Source: Oenanthe sinensis (Eukaryota > Streptophyta > Magnoliopsida > Apiales > Apiaceae). Taken from it: DNA of 64,000 bases. This document shows positions 45,028 to 56,290 of the stretch, piece by piece. The translations under genes and the position numbers were made by a program. Location of the stretch: positions 19,847,631-19,911,630 of the forward strand of contig CM053802.1 of assembly GCA_028671895.1 (NCBI GenBank), read 5' to 3'. How positions within the stretch are numbered: position 1 is the first letter of the stretch; every line of letters begins with the position of its first letter. Below the pieces are notes generated by a model. The model was not told the origin of the DNA. It saw only the letters and a list, made by a program, of their open reading frames with translations, and made no database searches.

Positions 45028-46830
45028 TACTTGCGAAACATTTTAATTCAGTTGTAGTTTTACAATTTTTCATATATATGAGCATGTATATGACCACAAT
45101 GATTTTGTTGCGATACAATATGTATATATATGCGTGTATATATGATTTTGAATATATGAAATTCATGGATGTATAATCATGTGATGATTGTGTGTATTGC
45201 CGTATGTATATGATACATGTTTGTTTCTTATTATGAGAATCGTATTCGATACGAATTCTGAAACGGCTTTGATAGATTTTCTGAAATCTGTATCCAGTGT
45301 CCGATTTTCGCAAATGATATGTATTTTTTGACTGGAATCGTGTCACAGAGCAATACTAGCAAAGTCAGCTTCGTGTCTGTAAGCCATTTGATGACGTTAC
45401 AGGCCCCAAAACGGCGATTTATTATTTACTAAAATTTAATTAATTTTCCGAAATTTTAAAATTTGTTATATATGATTATATGATATATTTATATAATCTG
45501 AGATATATTACATGTATTATGTGATAACATGGTGGATGGTTATGGCCCAAAGACTCATAGGATAGAGGTTTTGATTTATGATTTTGGTTTCTAAATACGA
45601 CTTGCATGTCATTTATTCATTATAATTTAATTATCTCGAATGTAACTCAAGTTCTTCTTGTAATTTCATTAGAATAGTTTTGTTTCAATATTTAATATAA
45701 TTATCAATGAAGGCTTGCAAGCAAGGAGATGATCCAAAAGAGGATTATGGAGCAATGAAGAAAGAAGACATGTACTAGATAGTATTTTTAAACCACTATA
45801 GATTGACTTTGATTTTTCCATTAGCTTGGAAAAATCACATAGGATGGAGCCATAACCGAACACGTTTATTTTACGCACATTACATATATGTATATGATTG
45901 CATGTATGATATGTATGCGTAGATATAATTGAGGTGAATGCTTAATTTTGATTAATTATTTATGTATTAGATACAACACCCATGCCATGTTTGCTTAAGA
46001 AAGATAAAATCTGTAACGATTTAAGATTTTAAAATTGAGCAAACGATCATGAGATTTTTGTGTTTATGAAACACGATATTAAATATGAATTTTCTTTTTC
46101 TGATATGGGGAGATTTTGTCAAAAATGGATTATTTGTTTAATTCGTAAAGAAGTCGATTTTTAAGAGAGACCGTTTGTGACTTCTCCAATGACCTAGAAA
46201 TCAATCCATTGACGAATATTGAAACGAATTATTTGATCAAGGAAAAATTGAGAATCTCTTAATAATGGGATCATGATCGTTCATATAAATATTAAAATTT
46301 CTAAATATATATTAAGTTAATTGGATGCCTTCCAATGTTTAATACATGTCAATATCTAGATTGAGAAGGAGTGGATTTGCCAAAGTAAGGTGCTCTTATC
46401 AATCATGGGAAGATGAGATAAGTAAGTGTACTTAGTTTGTTGAAACGTTGGGCCTAACTTAACTAAATCATCACAATAGGATTGTGGGTTTAGAGGCATA
46501 GAGTTTGGTGAGATTTATTGGATAAATGTGTACAAAGGGTTGTTCCACCAAACTTTCCAAGAGTTATATTTGATATAATCGACAAATGTTGTCTACCTAA
46601 ATAGTCATGTTTTGAGTGTATTAGCCAACGCTATCTTAAAACATAGATCTTGGCTCACTAGAAAGATTTAAAGAAATGTTTTCCGAATTAATAGTAAGGG
46701 CTATTAGTTTGATAAAAATAGTGGGAGGTATATGGTGCTATACCATAATCACTTAAACGTAATTAATATTAAATCTATAATCTAGTTTATTTTATACACT
46801 TTAATATTGTAGATATCACATGATAAACAC
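45028..46830 (+). other. Long untranslated leader of D2 (1.8 kb)
   Basis: This is the counterpart of the D1 leader, with blocks conserved between the two copies. No supported coding frame. Confidence 0.55.
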
Positions 46831-46839
46831 AAACAACTT

Positions 46840-47620
46840 CTCTATGCCATCATTTCTTGAGAATGACAAGTTGACGAGAACAAATTTCCTAGACTGACAT
46901 AGGAGCTTGAGGATCCTCCTTGGGCACCACGATGTTAGTCAAATCTCTTCTCCTGCTATTGAAGCTGAGAATGTAACATGTGCTAATGATAGTGTTTATT
47001 GGAAGTAAATTGATGTTGTGCTGATGTTTCATGTCTCATGCTTGCAACTATGAGTTCTGAGCTTAAGAAGCAACACAAGCATATAGATGCTTGTGAGATG
47101 ATTAAGCACCCTCAAAGGATATTTGAGGGATTGACTCTTCAAGATATATTTGACGATTAAAGGGTATTATACACTTACAAGTAGGGAGAGTGAGACCCGG
47201 TTACACCACATGTTCTAAAGACTATAGGGTATAATAAATACCTTGAAATTTTGGGTTTCCAGATTGGTCTGGAGGCTCACCTAGATTTGATCTAACAATC
47301 TTTGGACAACAAATATTCTTAGTTGGTTATGAACAACAAAATGAATAAGATTGGTGAAACACCAATTGATTTGCTAAGTATGTTGAGAACTGCTGAAAGC
47401 AACATGACAAATGCATGAACTATTACTATAATGATGGTAAACACAGGGATTGCAAAAGGAAAAGGAAAATGGAAAGGCAAAGAGAAGATTTGTTCTAGTC
47501 TAAATAAGGTGTTGACAAATAAGACGATTGTCACTTCAATGAAAAATCAGGAAACTGGAAATTAAACTGTCATGCTTATTTGGAAGATCGGAAGAATATG
47601 ATCAGTAAGGGATAAAATTC
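46840..47620 (+). pseudogene. D2 Gag, heavily degraded
   Basis: It starts near 46840 as MPSFLENDKLTRTNFLD, matching D1 Gag (TLEKDKLTGTNFLD). Further on, pieces match MIKHPQRIFEG and EARLDLI-type sequence. The nucleocapsid knuckle is destroyed: CHFNEKSGNWKLNCHAY near 47527 has lost the second Cys and the His. Stops occur throughout. Confidence 0.75.
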
Positions 47621-50270
47621 GAGTATCAGGTTGGAATTGGAGTAAATGTAGTTTCTCTAGTTGAAGGAACTCATTACTTAATTTTTGGCCTACAAGGAAA
47701 ATTTAGAATTTGATAATTATTATAACATGCTTGCAATTAGCAGAGACATTATATTAGTTTCTTGTTTGGACAAGAAAGGCTTTTTCATTTTAATTAAAGA
47801 ACAAGATTTGTTTATTCTATTTTGATGACGAGGCTTATAATGTTGCACAACTAGTTAACAATTTATTTATTCTAAAGTGTCTCAAATCAAACATTACCTT
47901 TGGCACTGTCGTTGAGGCCATATTAATGAGAAACGAATTTTCAGAATACATAAGGTTGCATTCTTGGATAAGTTTGATTATGAATTATACAAAAGGATGC
48001 GAATCTTGGTTTATTTGGCAAAATGACTTAAACTCCTTTTACTAGATATGGTGAAAGGGTCACTGAACGAGTACGACTTATACATAGTGATTTATGTTAT
48101 CATATGCATATGATGACAAAAGGTAGCTTTTATTAACTTCATAAAATTTACTAATTATTTCAGTAGATACGGATATATGTATGTTTTGAAGAACAAATCT
48201 GAATCATTTGAAAAGTTCAAAGACTATAAAGATGAAGTATAAAATATCAAAGAAAAGGTTTTTTGATAGGAGGGATCACACCTTGTTGGACATGGTGCTA
48301 TCAATTTTGTCAAGGAATCTTCCAATTAATTTTTGGGGCTACGCCCTGGAGACAGTTGCTTATACATTTAACCGAGTTCCTACTAAAATGGTTCAGAAGA
48401 CTCCGTATGTGATATGGACTGAGAAACATCATAGCATGTCATTTATGAAAATTTAGGAATGTAAGGCGTTTATGAAACGTCTAACTTCTGACAAGCTAGG
48501 ACGTAAATGAGACAAATGTAACTTTATGGGATACCCAATTGAAACAAATGGTTATTCTTTCTATAAAACTTCTGAGAACAAAATGTTTGTTTCTCGAACT
48601 ACAGTGTTCCTTGTAAGAAAAATCCTTTCTAAGAAAGACAATGAGAGGATAATAGATCTCTATGAAGTTCGAGGCCCACGTGATAACATTGAACCAATGG
48701 AGGAACCTAAGCAGAATGTACAAGAAAACAATATTGCTCAAGAAAAATATGTTGTTTGTAGATCTAGTAGGATTCGCCATGAGCCGAGAGATATTATGGA
48801 TTTCTCTTGACTCAAGATGGTGATGTGATGCTTCTGGACGAAGATGAGCCTCTCACCTACCAAGAAGCTATGAAAACTCTAGATTCTATGAGATGGCTGG
48901 ATGCCATAAAATCTGAGATGGAATCCATGTATACTTTTCAAGTATGGACTTTGGTTGATTCACCTGAAGGGGTAAAACCTATAGGGTACAAATGGATTTT
49001 CAAGAAGAAGGCCGACATGGATGGTAAAGTACAGACCTATAAGTCACAATTGGTGGCAAAAGGTTTCAAGTAAATTCATGGTATTTACTATGATGAGACC
49101 TTTTCAGCAATGGCTATGGTCAAGTCCATCAGGATATTTCTTACTATAGTTGCTTACTATGACTATGAAATCTGGTAAATGAATGTCAAAACCGCTTTCT
49201 TAAATGGGAGTCTTGAAGAAGATGTGGATGTGTACATGACACAGCCTGAGGGTTTTATTGATCCAAAAGATGCTCGAAAGGTATGTAAGTTGTATTGATC
49301 CAGTTATGGATTAATACAAGCATCGAGGAGATGTAACATTCATTTTGATGAAACTGTGAAATAGTTTGGATTTAATCAAAATAAAGATGAACCACGTGTT
49401 AACAAGAAGGTTAGTGGGAGCCACGTGACATTCTTAGTATTATATGTTGATGATATATTACTAATAGAGAATGACATTCCTTCTCTACAGACTGTGGAGA
49501 CTTGGTTGAGAAATAATTTCTCAATGAAAGACTTAGGCGATGCGACCTATATACTAGGGATCAGGATGTATAGAGATAGATCAAGGAGATTAATTGGCCT
49601 AAGTCAGAGTACATATATTGACAAAGTTTTGCATCGATTTGGAATGCAAGAGGCTAAAAGGGGATTAATCCCAATGTCTCATGGGATATCGATCTAGAAA
49701 GAAAATAATTCTAAATCATTGGATGATAAGGACCATATGAGTAAAGTCAATATGCATCGGCAATTGGTTCTATAATCTATGCAATGATATGTACTCGTCT
49801 TGATGTCTCGTATACTTTAAGCATGATGAGTAGATACCAGTCTAATCCAGGTGAATGTTATGTGATGGTCGTCAAGAATATTCTTATGTACTTGAAGATG
49901 ACTAAAGATTAATTCTTGGTATATGGAAGAGAAGATAAGCTGGTTGTAAAAGGTTACACCGATGCTAGTTTCTAGACATACAACATTCATTTAGTGTTTC
50001 TGTCTGACTTTGTGTTTTATCTATTTAAATTGAGATATTGTATGCTGGAATGGTTCACAGCAGAGATATTTGTTGATTCTACAATAGAGCTTGAGTATAT
50101 TGATGATTGTGAAACAGCCAAGGAGGCTGTTTGGGCATGTACTTAAGAGATATCACCTAATTAATGAGATTAATGATAAAGAAGATATACATATATGTAA
50201 AGTGTATACTAATAATAATATTGCAGACCCATTGACTAAGGCTTTGTCGTAGTAGAAGCATGAAAGTCAC
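47621..50270 (+). pseudogene. D2 Pol, heavily degraded with integrase deletion
   Basis: Readable pieces are SRDIILVSCLDKKGF, then a jump near 48175-48260 that skips the integrase catalytic middle (the RSDRGGEY block of D1 is absent), and RRDHTLLDMVLSILSRNLPI, FWGYALETVAYTFNRVPTK and MGYPIETNGYSFYKTSENK. RT then gives KSEMESMYTFQVWTLVDSPE, an intact LYVDDILLIEN near 49440, and MSHGISI. RNase H remnants have YTDASF, and the end is NNNIADPLTKAL. Protease is missing. It cannot be autonomous. Confidence 0.85.
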
Positions 50271-50326
50271 ACTAGTTCCATGAGTATTTGATAGTTGGAT
50301 AATTTACTCTAGTGCAAATGAGAGAT

Positions 50327-51864
50327 TGTTAGTAATTGTTCCCTAGAGACAATTATTTTTATATTTTAAGGAAAATATTTTATTATTAAGGATTATGTTT
50401 TATTGATTATTATTTATTTTTTATTTACTGCGTAATAAATTGAAAGCATAATAAATGTCCTTGAAATTTTGATAAGTATTATATATCTTTAAGTATGTGA
50501 CTTAAAAATGAGATTATATGAATAGTATCTTATTTCTAAAATTTCCTAGTCGAGTATTATTATTTAAGGACAATAATAATGCAATAAAACTAGTATGTTT
50601 GTTAACAGATGACCACATCTCATTGGTCATATGTATCGTGATACTAAAGTCAAGAACATAAGTGCATGTCTCAATGAATAGCACTGGAATGACCCGCCGT
50701 GAGATTCTACATGTTAATAAGTGTCATAAAAAATTTTCACTCTGATAATTATGTAATGATCCTCTGACCTGAAATCATTATATTTCTGTGCGTGAATTAA
50801 TATACTTTGATTACATTAAAAGTTACCTTTGACCGGGTGATGATAAAAGTAGACATTGGGAATATTATGAATCGTATGAGAAATATGAATGATCTAGATG
50901 AGATTTAATCCTCCTAATTTTAGGAGTGATATTATTGGTCTCCTGTTTGAGTGAAACTATGAAATGCACGATCGTGTTCAAAATGTTGATTTGATTTTAA
51001 TAGTCTACTCATTGATGAAGAAAATAAAGATTAAATTATGAAGAAGATGACACGAGACATGCCTTGAGTTTAATCTATAATATCAAGATTAAAGGGATTA
51101 TATTACATGGAACATTATTCACGAAAGGCTTAATCAAATCACTGATTTTATTATTATTACTTGCGTAGCAATGATGTATTACTAGATGTTGCTCATTGTT
51201 TACAATTTGAATTAGATATTAAAATTGTTGCCAACGTAATAATAACCTACAGGGTCACACACAAACAATGTTTGAAAGAGAAATAATTTAAATTATGAAT
51301 TTAAATTAAATAAGTAATTTATTTTATTTATGATATTAACTAAGTATGACTTAATTAATTATATAAATAGAATAAATAAATTCCTTAAACTAATTCCAAA
51401 ATTAGTAATTATTTAATTAAGTAAGACTTAATTAAATAATTTAGAATTTTGGATTAGTATTAATTATAATTAGAAAACTTATTCCTCTCTCTATATAATC
51501 TCTTTATGGGATGATTTAATAGAAATACACATATTTTTCTAAAACCCTAGCCGTTTTGATAAAAGAGTAAGATAGAGAGAGAAACTGTTTTAGGGTACTA
51601 ATACACATCAATCTTTCATGAAAAGTGTTCGTCTGGATACCGTAGAGCGTAGATCGCGATAGCGGGATACGTGGTGATTAAACAAGGTTTGGACCTCCAT
51701 TAATCTTCCATTAATGAACTGTTAAAGCTTTTAAGGTATTTGTTCTTTGTCTCCGAATTAAATCTTTTATTTTCACTTGGATCCTGTGGAGGTTTTCGAT
51801 TTATATTATGTTTTGTATTTATTTTTCACGTTTTTCCGCGGTGTCTGTGCCTCGAAAACCTTCA
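50327..51864 (+). repeat. 3' LTR of D2
   Basis: 1,538 bp, preceded by the purine-rich CAAATGAGAGAT. It ends CTCGAAAACCTTCA, then the GCTTC duplication and the host integrase. Confidence 0.88.
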
Positions 51865-52816
51865 GCTTCTTCATTTTGACTTGTTTGGTCGTGAAACATA
51901 TGAAAATATTGGAGGTAAAAAGTATGGTTTTGTAATTGTTGATGATTACTCTAGATTTACTTGGGTATTGTTTCTTCATACTAAAGATTATTCTTTTAGT
52001 GAATTTGAGAAGCTAATAAAATTACTTGAGAACAAGCTAAATACAAGACTTGTAGGTATTCGAAGTGATTGAGGTGGAGAATTTCAAAAGGAGTTTGTAA
52101 CTTATTGTGAAGAAAGAGGTATCTCTCATGGATTATCTGCACCAAGAACTCCACAACAAAACGGTGTTGTTGAAAGGAAAAATAGGTCACTACAAAAAAT
52201 AGCAAGGATACTGTTACGTGAAAGCAAGCTACCAAAGAGTTTCTGGGCAGAAGCTGTAAATACAGCAAGCTATGTTCTTAATAGTGTGCTGATCAGACCT
52301 ATTCTCAACAAAACTCCTTATGAATTGCAAATGAACAAGAAGTCAAACATTGAGTACTTCAAAATATTTGGTTCCAAGTGCTTTATACTCAAACCGATTG
52401 GTAAAGATGGTAAATTTGATGCAAAATCTTATGAATCTATATTTCTTGGCTATTCTTTAAATAATACAACTTATAGAGTTTATAACATACAAAAATGTAT
52501 TGTTGAAGAGTCTATTAATGTTACATTTCAAGAAGCTACTAATGTTCTGTCAAGAGATGAGGAAGATGATGCAGGTACAGGTACTGATAGCAAGCTGAGA
52601 AGCATTGTAGAAGAGAAACAGCCAACTGACAGAAAACCTGGTACAAATACTGATGGTAAACAACAAGCTGGAACCTCAACTCCAGTAGCTGATTTATTTG
52701 GAGGATCTTCACCAACAACTCCATAGAGGTCTAATACCGTTGAATCAAATCATTCATCACCACGATCAAAAGTTAGAAGAGTTGCTGATCTATATGAAGA
52801 AATCTCTCAACATACA
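51865..52816 (+). pseudogene. Element B integrase core and linker, disrupted
   Basis: This resumes directly after D2 with HFDLFGRETYENIGGKKYGF, VIVDDYSRFTWV and LVGIRSD, where a TGA at 52070 interrupts the RSDNGGEF box. GEFQKEF and QQNGVVERKNRSLQKIARIL follow, so the D, D and E residues are all visible. The C-terminal part has FKIFGSKCFILKP and FLGYSLNNTTYRVYN. A variable, Thr/Gly/Gln-rich linker with a stop at 52724 leads to RT. Confidence 0.88.
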
Positions 52817-54474
52817 TTGCCAAAGACAACAAGGACATCAAAGAATCATCCACAAGAGCTTGTGATTGGGAATGTTAATGAAGGAATGAGGACCAGAAAA
52901 GGAGCAATAAAGTTTTGTTCTTATGCTACTTTTTTAGCTCAAGAAGAATTGAAAAATGTCAAAGAAGCATTGGAAGATGAAAATTGGGTAGTGGAGTTGC
53001 AAGATGAACTTAACAATTTTAAAAGATGTGATGTTTGGGAACTCGTCAAGACACCAAATGATGCTTCAATAATAGGAACAAAATGGGTATACAAGAATAA
53101 AATGGATGAATACGGAACAGTTACCAGAAATAAGGCAAGATTGGTCGCACAAGGATAAAATCAGCAAGAGGGAATCGACTATATATGATCAAACCTATGC
53201 ACTTGTTGCAAGGTTAGAATCTATTAGGATTCTTCTCTCATTTGCATGCTACAAGAAATTCAAGCTGTATCAGATAGACGTGAAGAGCGCATTCCTAAAT
53301 GCCTACTTGAAATAGGAAGTTAATGTAAAACAGCCTCTTGGTTTCGAGCATGAGCAATTTCTAGATTATGTATACAAGCTGAAAAAGGCCTTGTATGGAT
53401 TAAAGCAAGCTCATAGGTCATGGTATGAAAGGCTAAGGAAGTTTTTAATTAAGAATGGTTTCACAAGAGGTAAAATAGATCCAACTTTATTTACTAAGCA
53501 TGATAAGAATGATATACTTTTTGTTCAAGTTTATGTAGATGATATGATTTTTGGATCTACTAATGAAAGTATGTGTAAGTCGTTCTCTGAGTGTATGCAC
53601 AGTGAATTTTACATGAGCATGATGAGAGAGCTCAATTATTTCTTGGGGGCTCCAAATCAAGCAAAAAAAAGATGGAATCTATGTTCATCAATCCAAGTAC
53701 AAAAAAGAGTTACCTAAAAGATTTGGATTTGAAAATGTTAACACGAAATCTGCTCCAATGACCCCAGCCAGTAAGCTGGCTTCTGATGAAAAGGGTAAGG
53801 ATGTAGAAATCACTAGATATCGAGGTATGATTGGTTGTTTATTGTACTTAACTGCCTCCAGACCTGATATCATGAATAGTGTATGTGTTTATGCAAGATT
53901 TAAAGCAAAACCCAAAGAGTCTCACTTGAATGCAGTCAAGTGGATATTTAGATATTTGAGTGGTACTATAACTCTTGGTTTATTTTATCATTTTACAAAT
54001 GTATTTGATCTTGTTGGCTATAGTGATGCAGATTATGCAGGTTGTCAAACGGATAGAAAGAGTACTAGTGCTGTTTGTGCATTTTTAGGACAGAGTTTGG
54101 TATCTTGGCAATGCAAGAAGCAAACATCTGTTGCATTATCTACTTCAGAAGGGGAGTATTTGGCAGCTGGTAGTTGTTGCTCTCAAATGCTTTGGATGAT
54201 TCAAACACTTAAGGACTTTGGACTTAAATGTGAGAAAATTCCAATCTATTGTGACAATACAAGCACCATCAACATTTCAAAGAATCCAGGGAATCACTCG
54301 AGAACAAAATATATTGATGTTCGATACCATTTCTTGAGAGATAATGTTGCGAAGGGAAATGTAGAGCTGATATTTGTGCCTACAGACTATCAGCTAGCTG
54401 ACATCTTCACCAAACCTTTAGCAGAAGAAAGATTTTCTGTTCTTCGAAGGGAACTTAGGATGTGCAATGTCTAA
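52817..54474 (+). pseudogene. Element B RT and RNase H, disrupted
   Basis: RT has ELNNFKRCDVWELVKTPND, GTKWVYKNKMDEYGTV and ARLVAQG, then a stop near 53156 and a shift. YQIDVKSAFLNAYLK, MYGLKQAHRSWYERL and YVDDMIFGSTN (catalytic YVDD intact) follow. After a further shift near 53700, RNase H is open for 238 residues (53758-54474) with RPDIMNSVCVYARF, YSDADYAGCQTDRKSTSAVC, SEGEYLAAGSCCSQMLWM and DNTSTINISKNPGNHSRTKY. Its catalytic Asp and Glu residues are present. The RNase H part is the best preserved piece of the element. Confidence 0.9.
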
Positions 54475-54560
54475 ACAACATGATACTTTGAAAAGTTTGG
54501 TATCTAATCTTAATACTTATGTGATGTGCATGCAAGGTGATATTTCTCTTTTTGATGATT

Positions 54561-54784
54561 AAGGGGGGGAAATATATAGTCTGATTGCTTGCGTGGTTAA
54601 TGCTATATTTGTTATTTGGTACAAGTGCATGTATAATATTTAAGAGAGATAGATATTGCATATTGAGCTTGTTTTACAGGAAGCATTGTTTGAGGGGGAG
54701 GCTTTTAGCTCACACCCGCATTATTTGTGGGGGAGATATTAGCACAATCATATATTGGTGTATAATCATCAAAACAGGGGAGAT
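54561..54784 (+). promoter_or_regulatory. Multiple polypurine tracts before the 3' LTR of element B
   Basis: AAGGGGGGGA (54561-54570), TGAGGGGGAG (54691-54700), GTGGGGGAGA (54727-54736) and ACAGGGGAGAT (54774-54784) lie in series, the last touching the LTR. Serial purine tracts are a known hallmark of Sireviruses and support that assignment. Confidence 0.7.
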
Positions 54785-56290
54785 TGTTAATCTGATGTAT
54801 TTTGATGATATATAACAGCGTGCTGATTTTTTAGTTGTTACTGTAATAGCTAGCTATGTTACCAGTTTTACTCTATAAAACATACCATTATATGATTGAC
54901 TCAGTTGATATATCCTACATATATATGAGTTTGCTATGTATAAGTATATTCTCAGGTAACTTGGTTAAGTATGTGGAAAGACAAAGTTTCAGGAAAGTGT
55001 TCGTAACAGTCTACTAAGATCAGTCGCAACACTATAACAACAAGCTGACACTGTTCCGCCTAGAAGATATTCAAAATCAATTTCGATAATGGATATTCTT
55101 TGAAGATGCTTGGAGATATCAGAGATTGGTTAGGATTTAAATCTGTAAGGACTCTATTATATAATATATAGTTTATATAATTAATAGAGCTCAAAAAGTG
55201 TTTTCAAATACCTTCCTTATTTACTCAGATTTAATTCTCCTTACAATATCTTTCCAAAACAAAGTTCTATCAATCTTTTCCATATCAAAATCTTTCCATA
55301 ACAGCTCAAATTTGGTTTGATCTTTTTCTAGCTCTTGGAAATTGATTTTACCTTTCAAAATTGATTTGTTAGAAGATTTAAAATATTTCAAATTTTAAAA
55401 TTCAAATATTCTAATTACCTATTTATTAGAGAATATTTTTATGCAAATCAAATCTCTTATTATTGCATAATATATTCACAGCCGTTATATGCTTCTTATA
55501 TATATATATATATATATATTCACTTGTATTTTTTATTTTAAGAAACCAATCTATATACAACGTAAAAAGTTTTGAGATCTGAATATACACGCTTTCTCTT
55601 TTCTCTCTCAAAACACTCATGTTCTTATAAAATCTGAGCTTTATTGTTATATACACATATATTACGTACAAGAGTTTATAGTTTGGGTTGTAACACTTTC
55701 ATTCTTGTAAACAAAGTTATATTTTTAGTTGCTGAAGTAGTGGCAAGGGGTCTAGGTGATCGGGAATATATTTATCTAGGGAACTCTTTGTATTATATAA
55801 CATGTTATTCGGGAACTAAGGAATTCAAAGGAGTAGGTGGCTCAAGGAATTCAAAGTTCAAGAGGAACAAGCTTGTTAGAGAATCTTGGGATTCAAGAGG
55901 GCTGGTTATTCAAGGGAAATATATTGTTTCAACAAGCTGTTTTCAGCAACTGGGTTAAAGGGTGATATATTATTCTATCGTGTAATTGGTATTTTTATTA
56001 ATCAATAATATATTCACTTACCGGGTTGGTAAGGGACCAGGACATAGACTATTAGAGGATATGGGTTGAACCAGGCTAAAATCGATTGTGTTCTTTATTG
56101 TTTTCAGTATTTTGATTCTGCACTACATCATAACAGCAAACTGTTATACTCTGTAATCTGTAATCAGCAAGCTGACAGTTCAACAGCAGACTGTTTTGTT
56201 TGTAACAATCAATAAAAGTTAGTAAAAGCTAATATTGGCCTTAGTTAGTCATATACACCTATTTAACTCCCCTCTAGGTGTGCATTCACA
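54785..56290 (+). repeat. 3' LTR of element B
   Basis: 1,506 bp, starting TGTTAATCTGATG and ending GTGTGCATTCACA, followed by the CATCT duplication. It carries a TA run (about 55498-55519) longer than in the 5' LTR. Confidence 0.9.

Larger units (their letters stand above)
43476..51864 (+). mobile_element. Element D2: Ty1/copia retrotransposon nested in element B pol
   Basis: LTRs are at 43476-45014 and 50327-51864, starting TGTTA and ending CCTTCA. Flanking 5-mers are GCTTT and GCTTC, one mismatch. Removing it restores the host integrase frame (LELLHFDLFG). It is the same family as D1 (shared coding and leader, similar LTRs, opposite orientation in the window) but clearly older in its coding part. 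The primer site has decayed. Confidence 0.92.
39322..56290 (+). mobile_element. Element B: Sirevirus-like Ty1/copia retrotransposon nested in element C
   Basis: LTRs are at 39322-40792 and 54785-56290, flanked by a perfect 5-bp duplication CATCT (39317-39321 and 56291-56295). A worn tRNA-iMet primer site TTGTATCAGAGC is at 40795-40806. Four purine tracts precede the 3' LTR. Order is Gag, protease, integrase, RT, RNase H. Without D2 (43476-51864) it is about 8.6 kb. RT has VYVDDMIFGSTN and MSMMREL, pointing to the Sirevirus lineage. All frames are broken. Confidence 0.93.

Noticed and set aside
21511..51864. Integrated plant virus (pararetrovirus) sequences
   Set aside because: All pol regions have Ty1/copia order with integrase before RT, and LTRs with 5-bp duplications.
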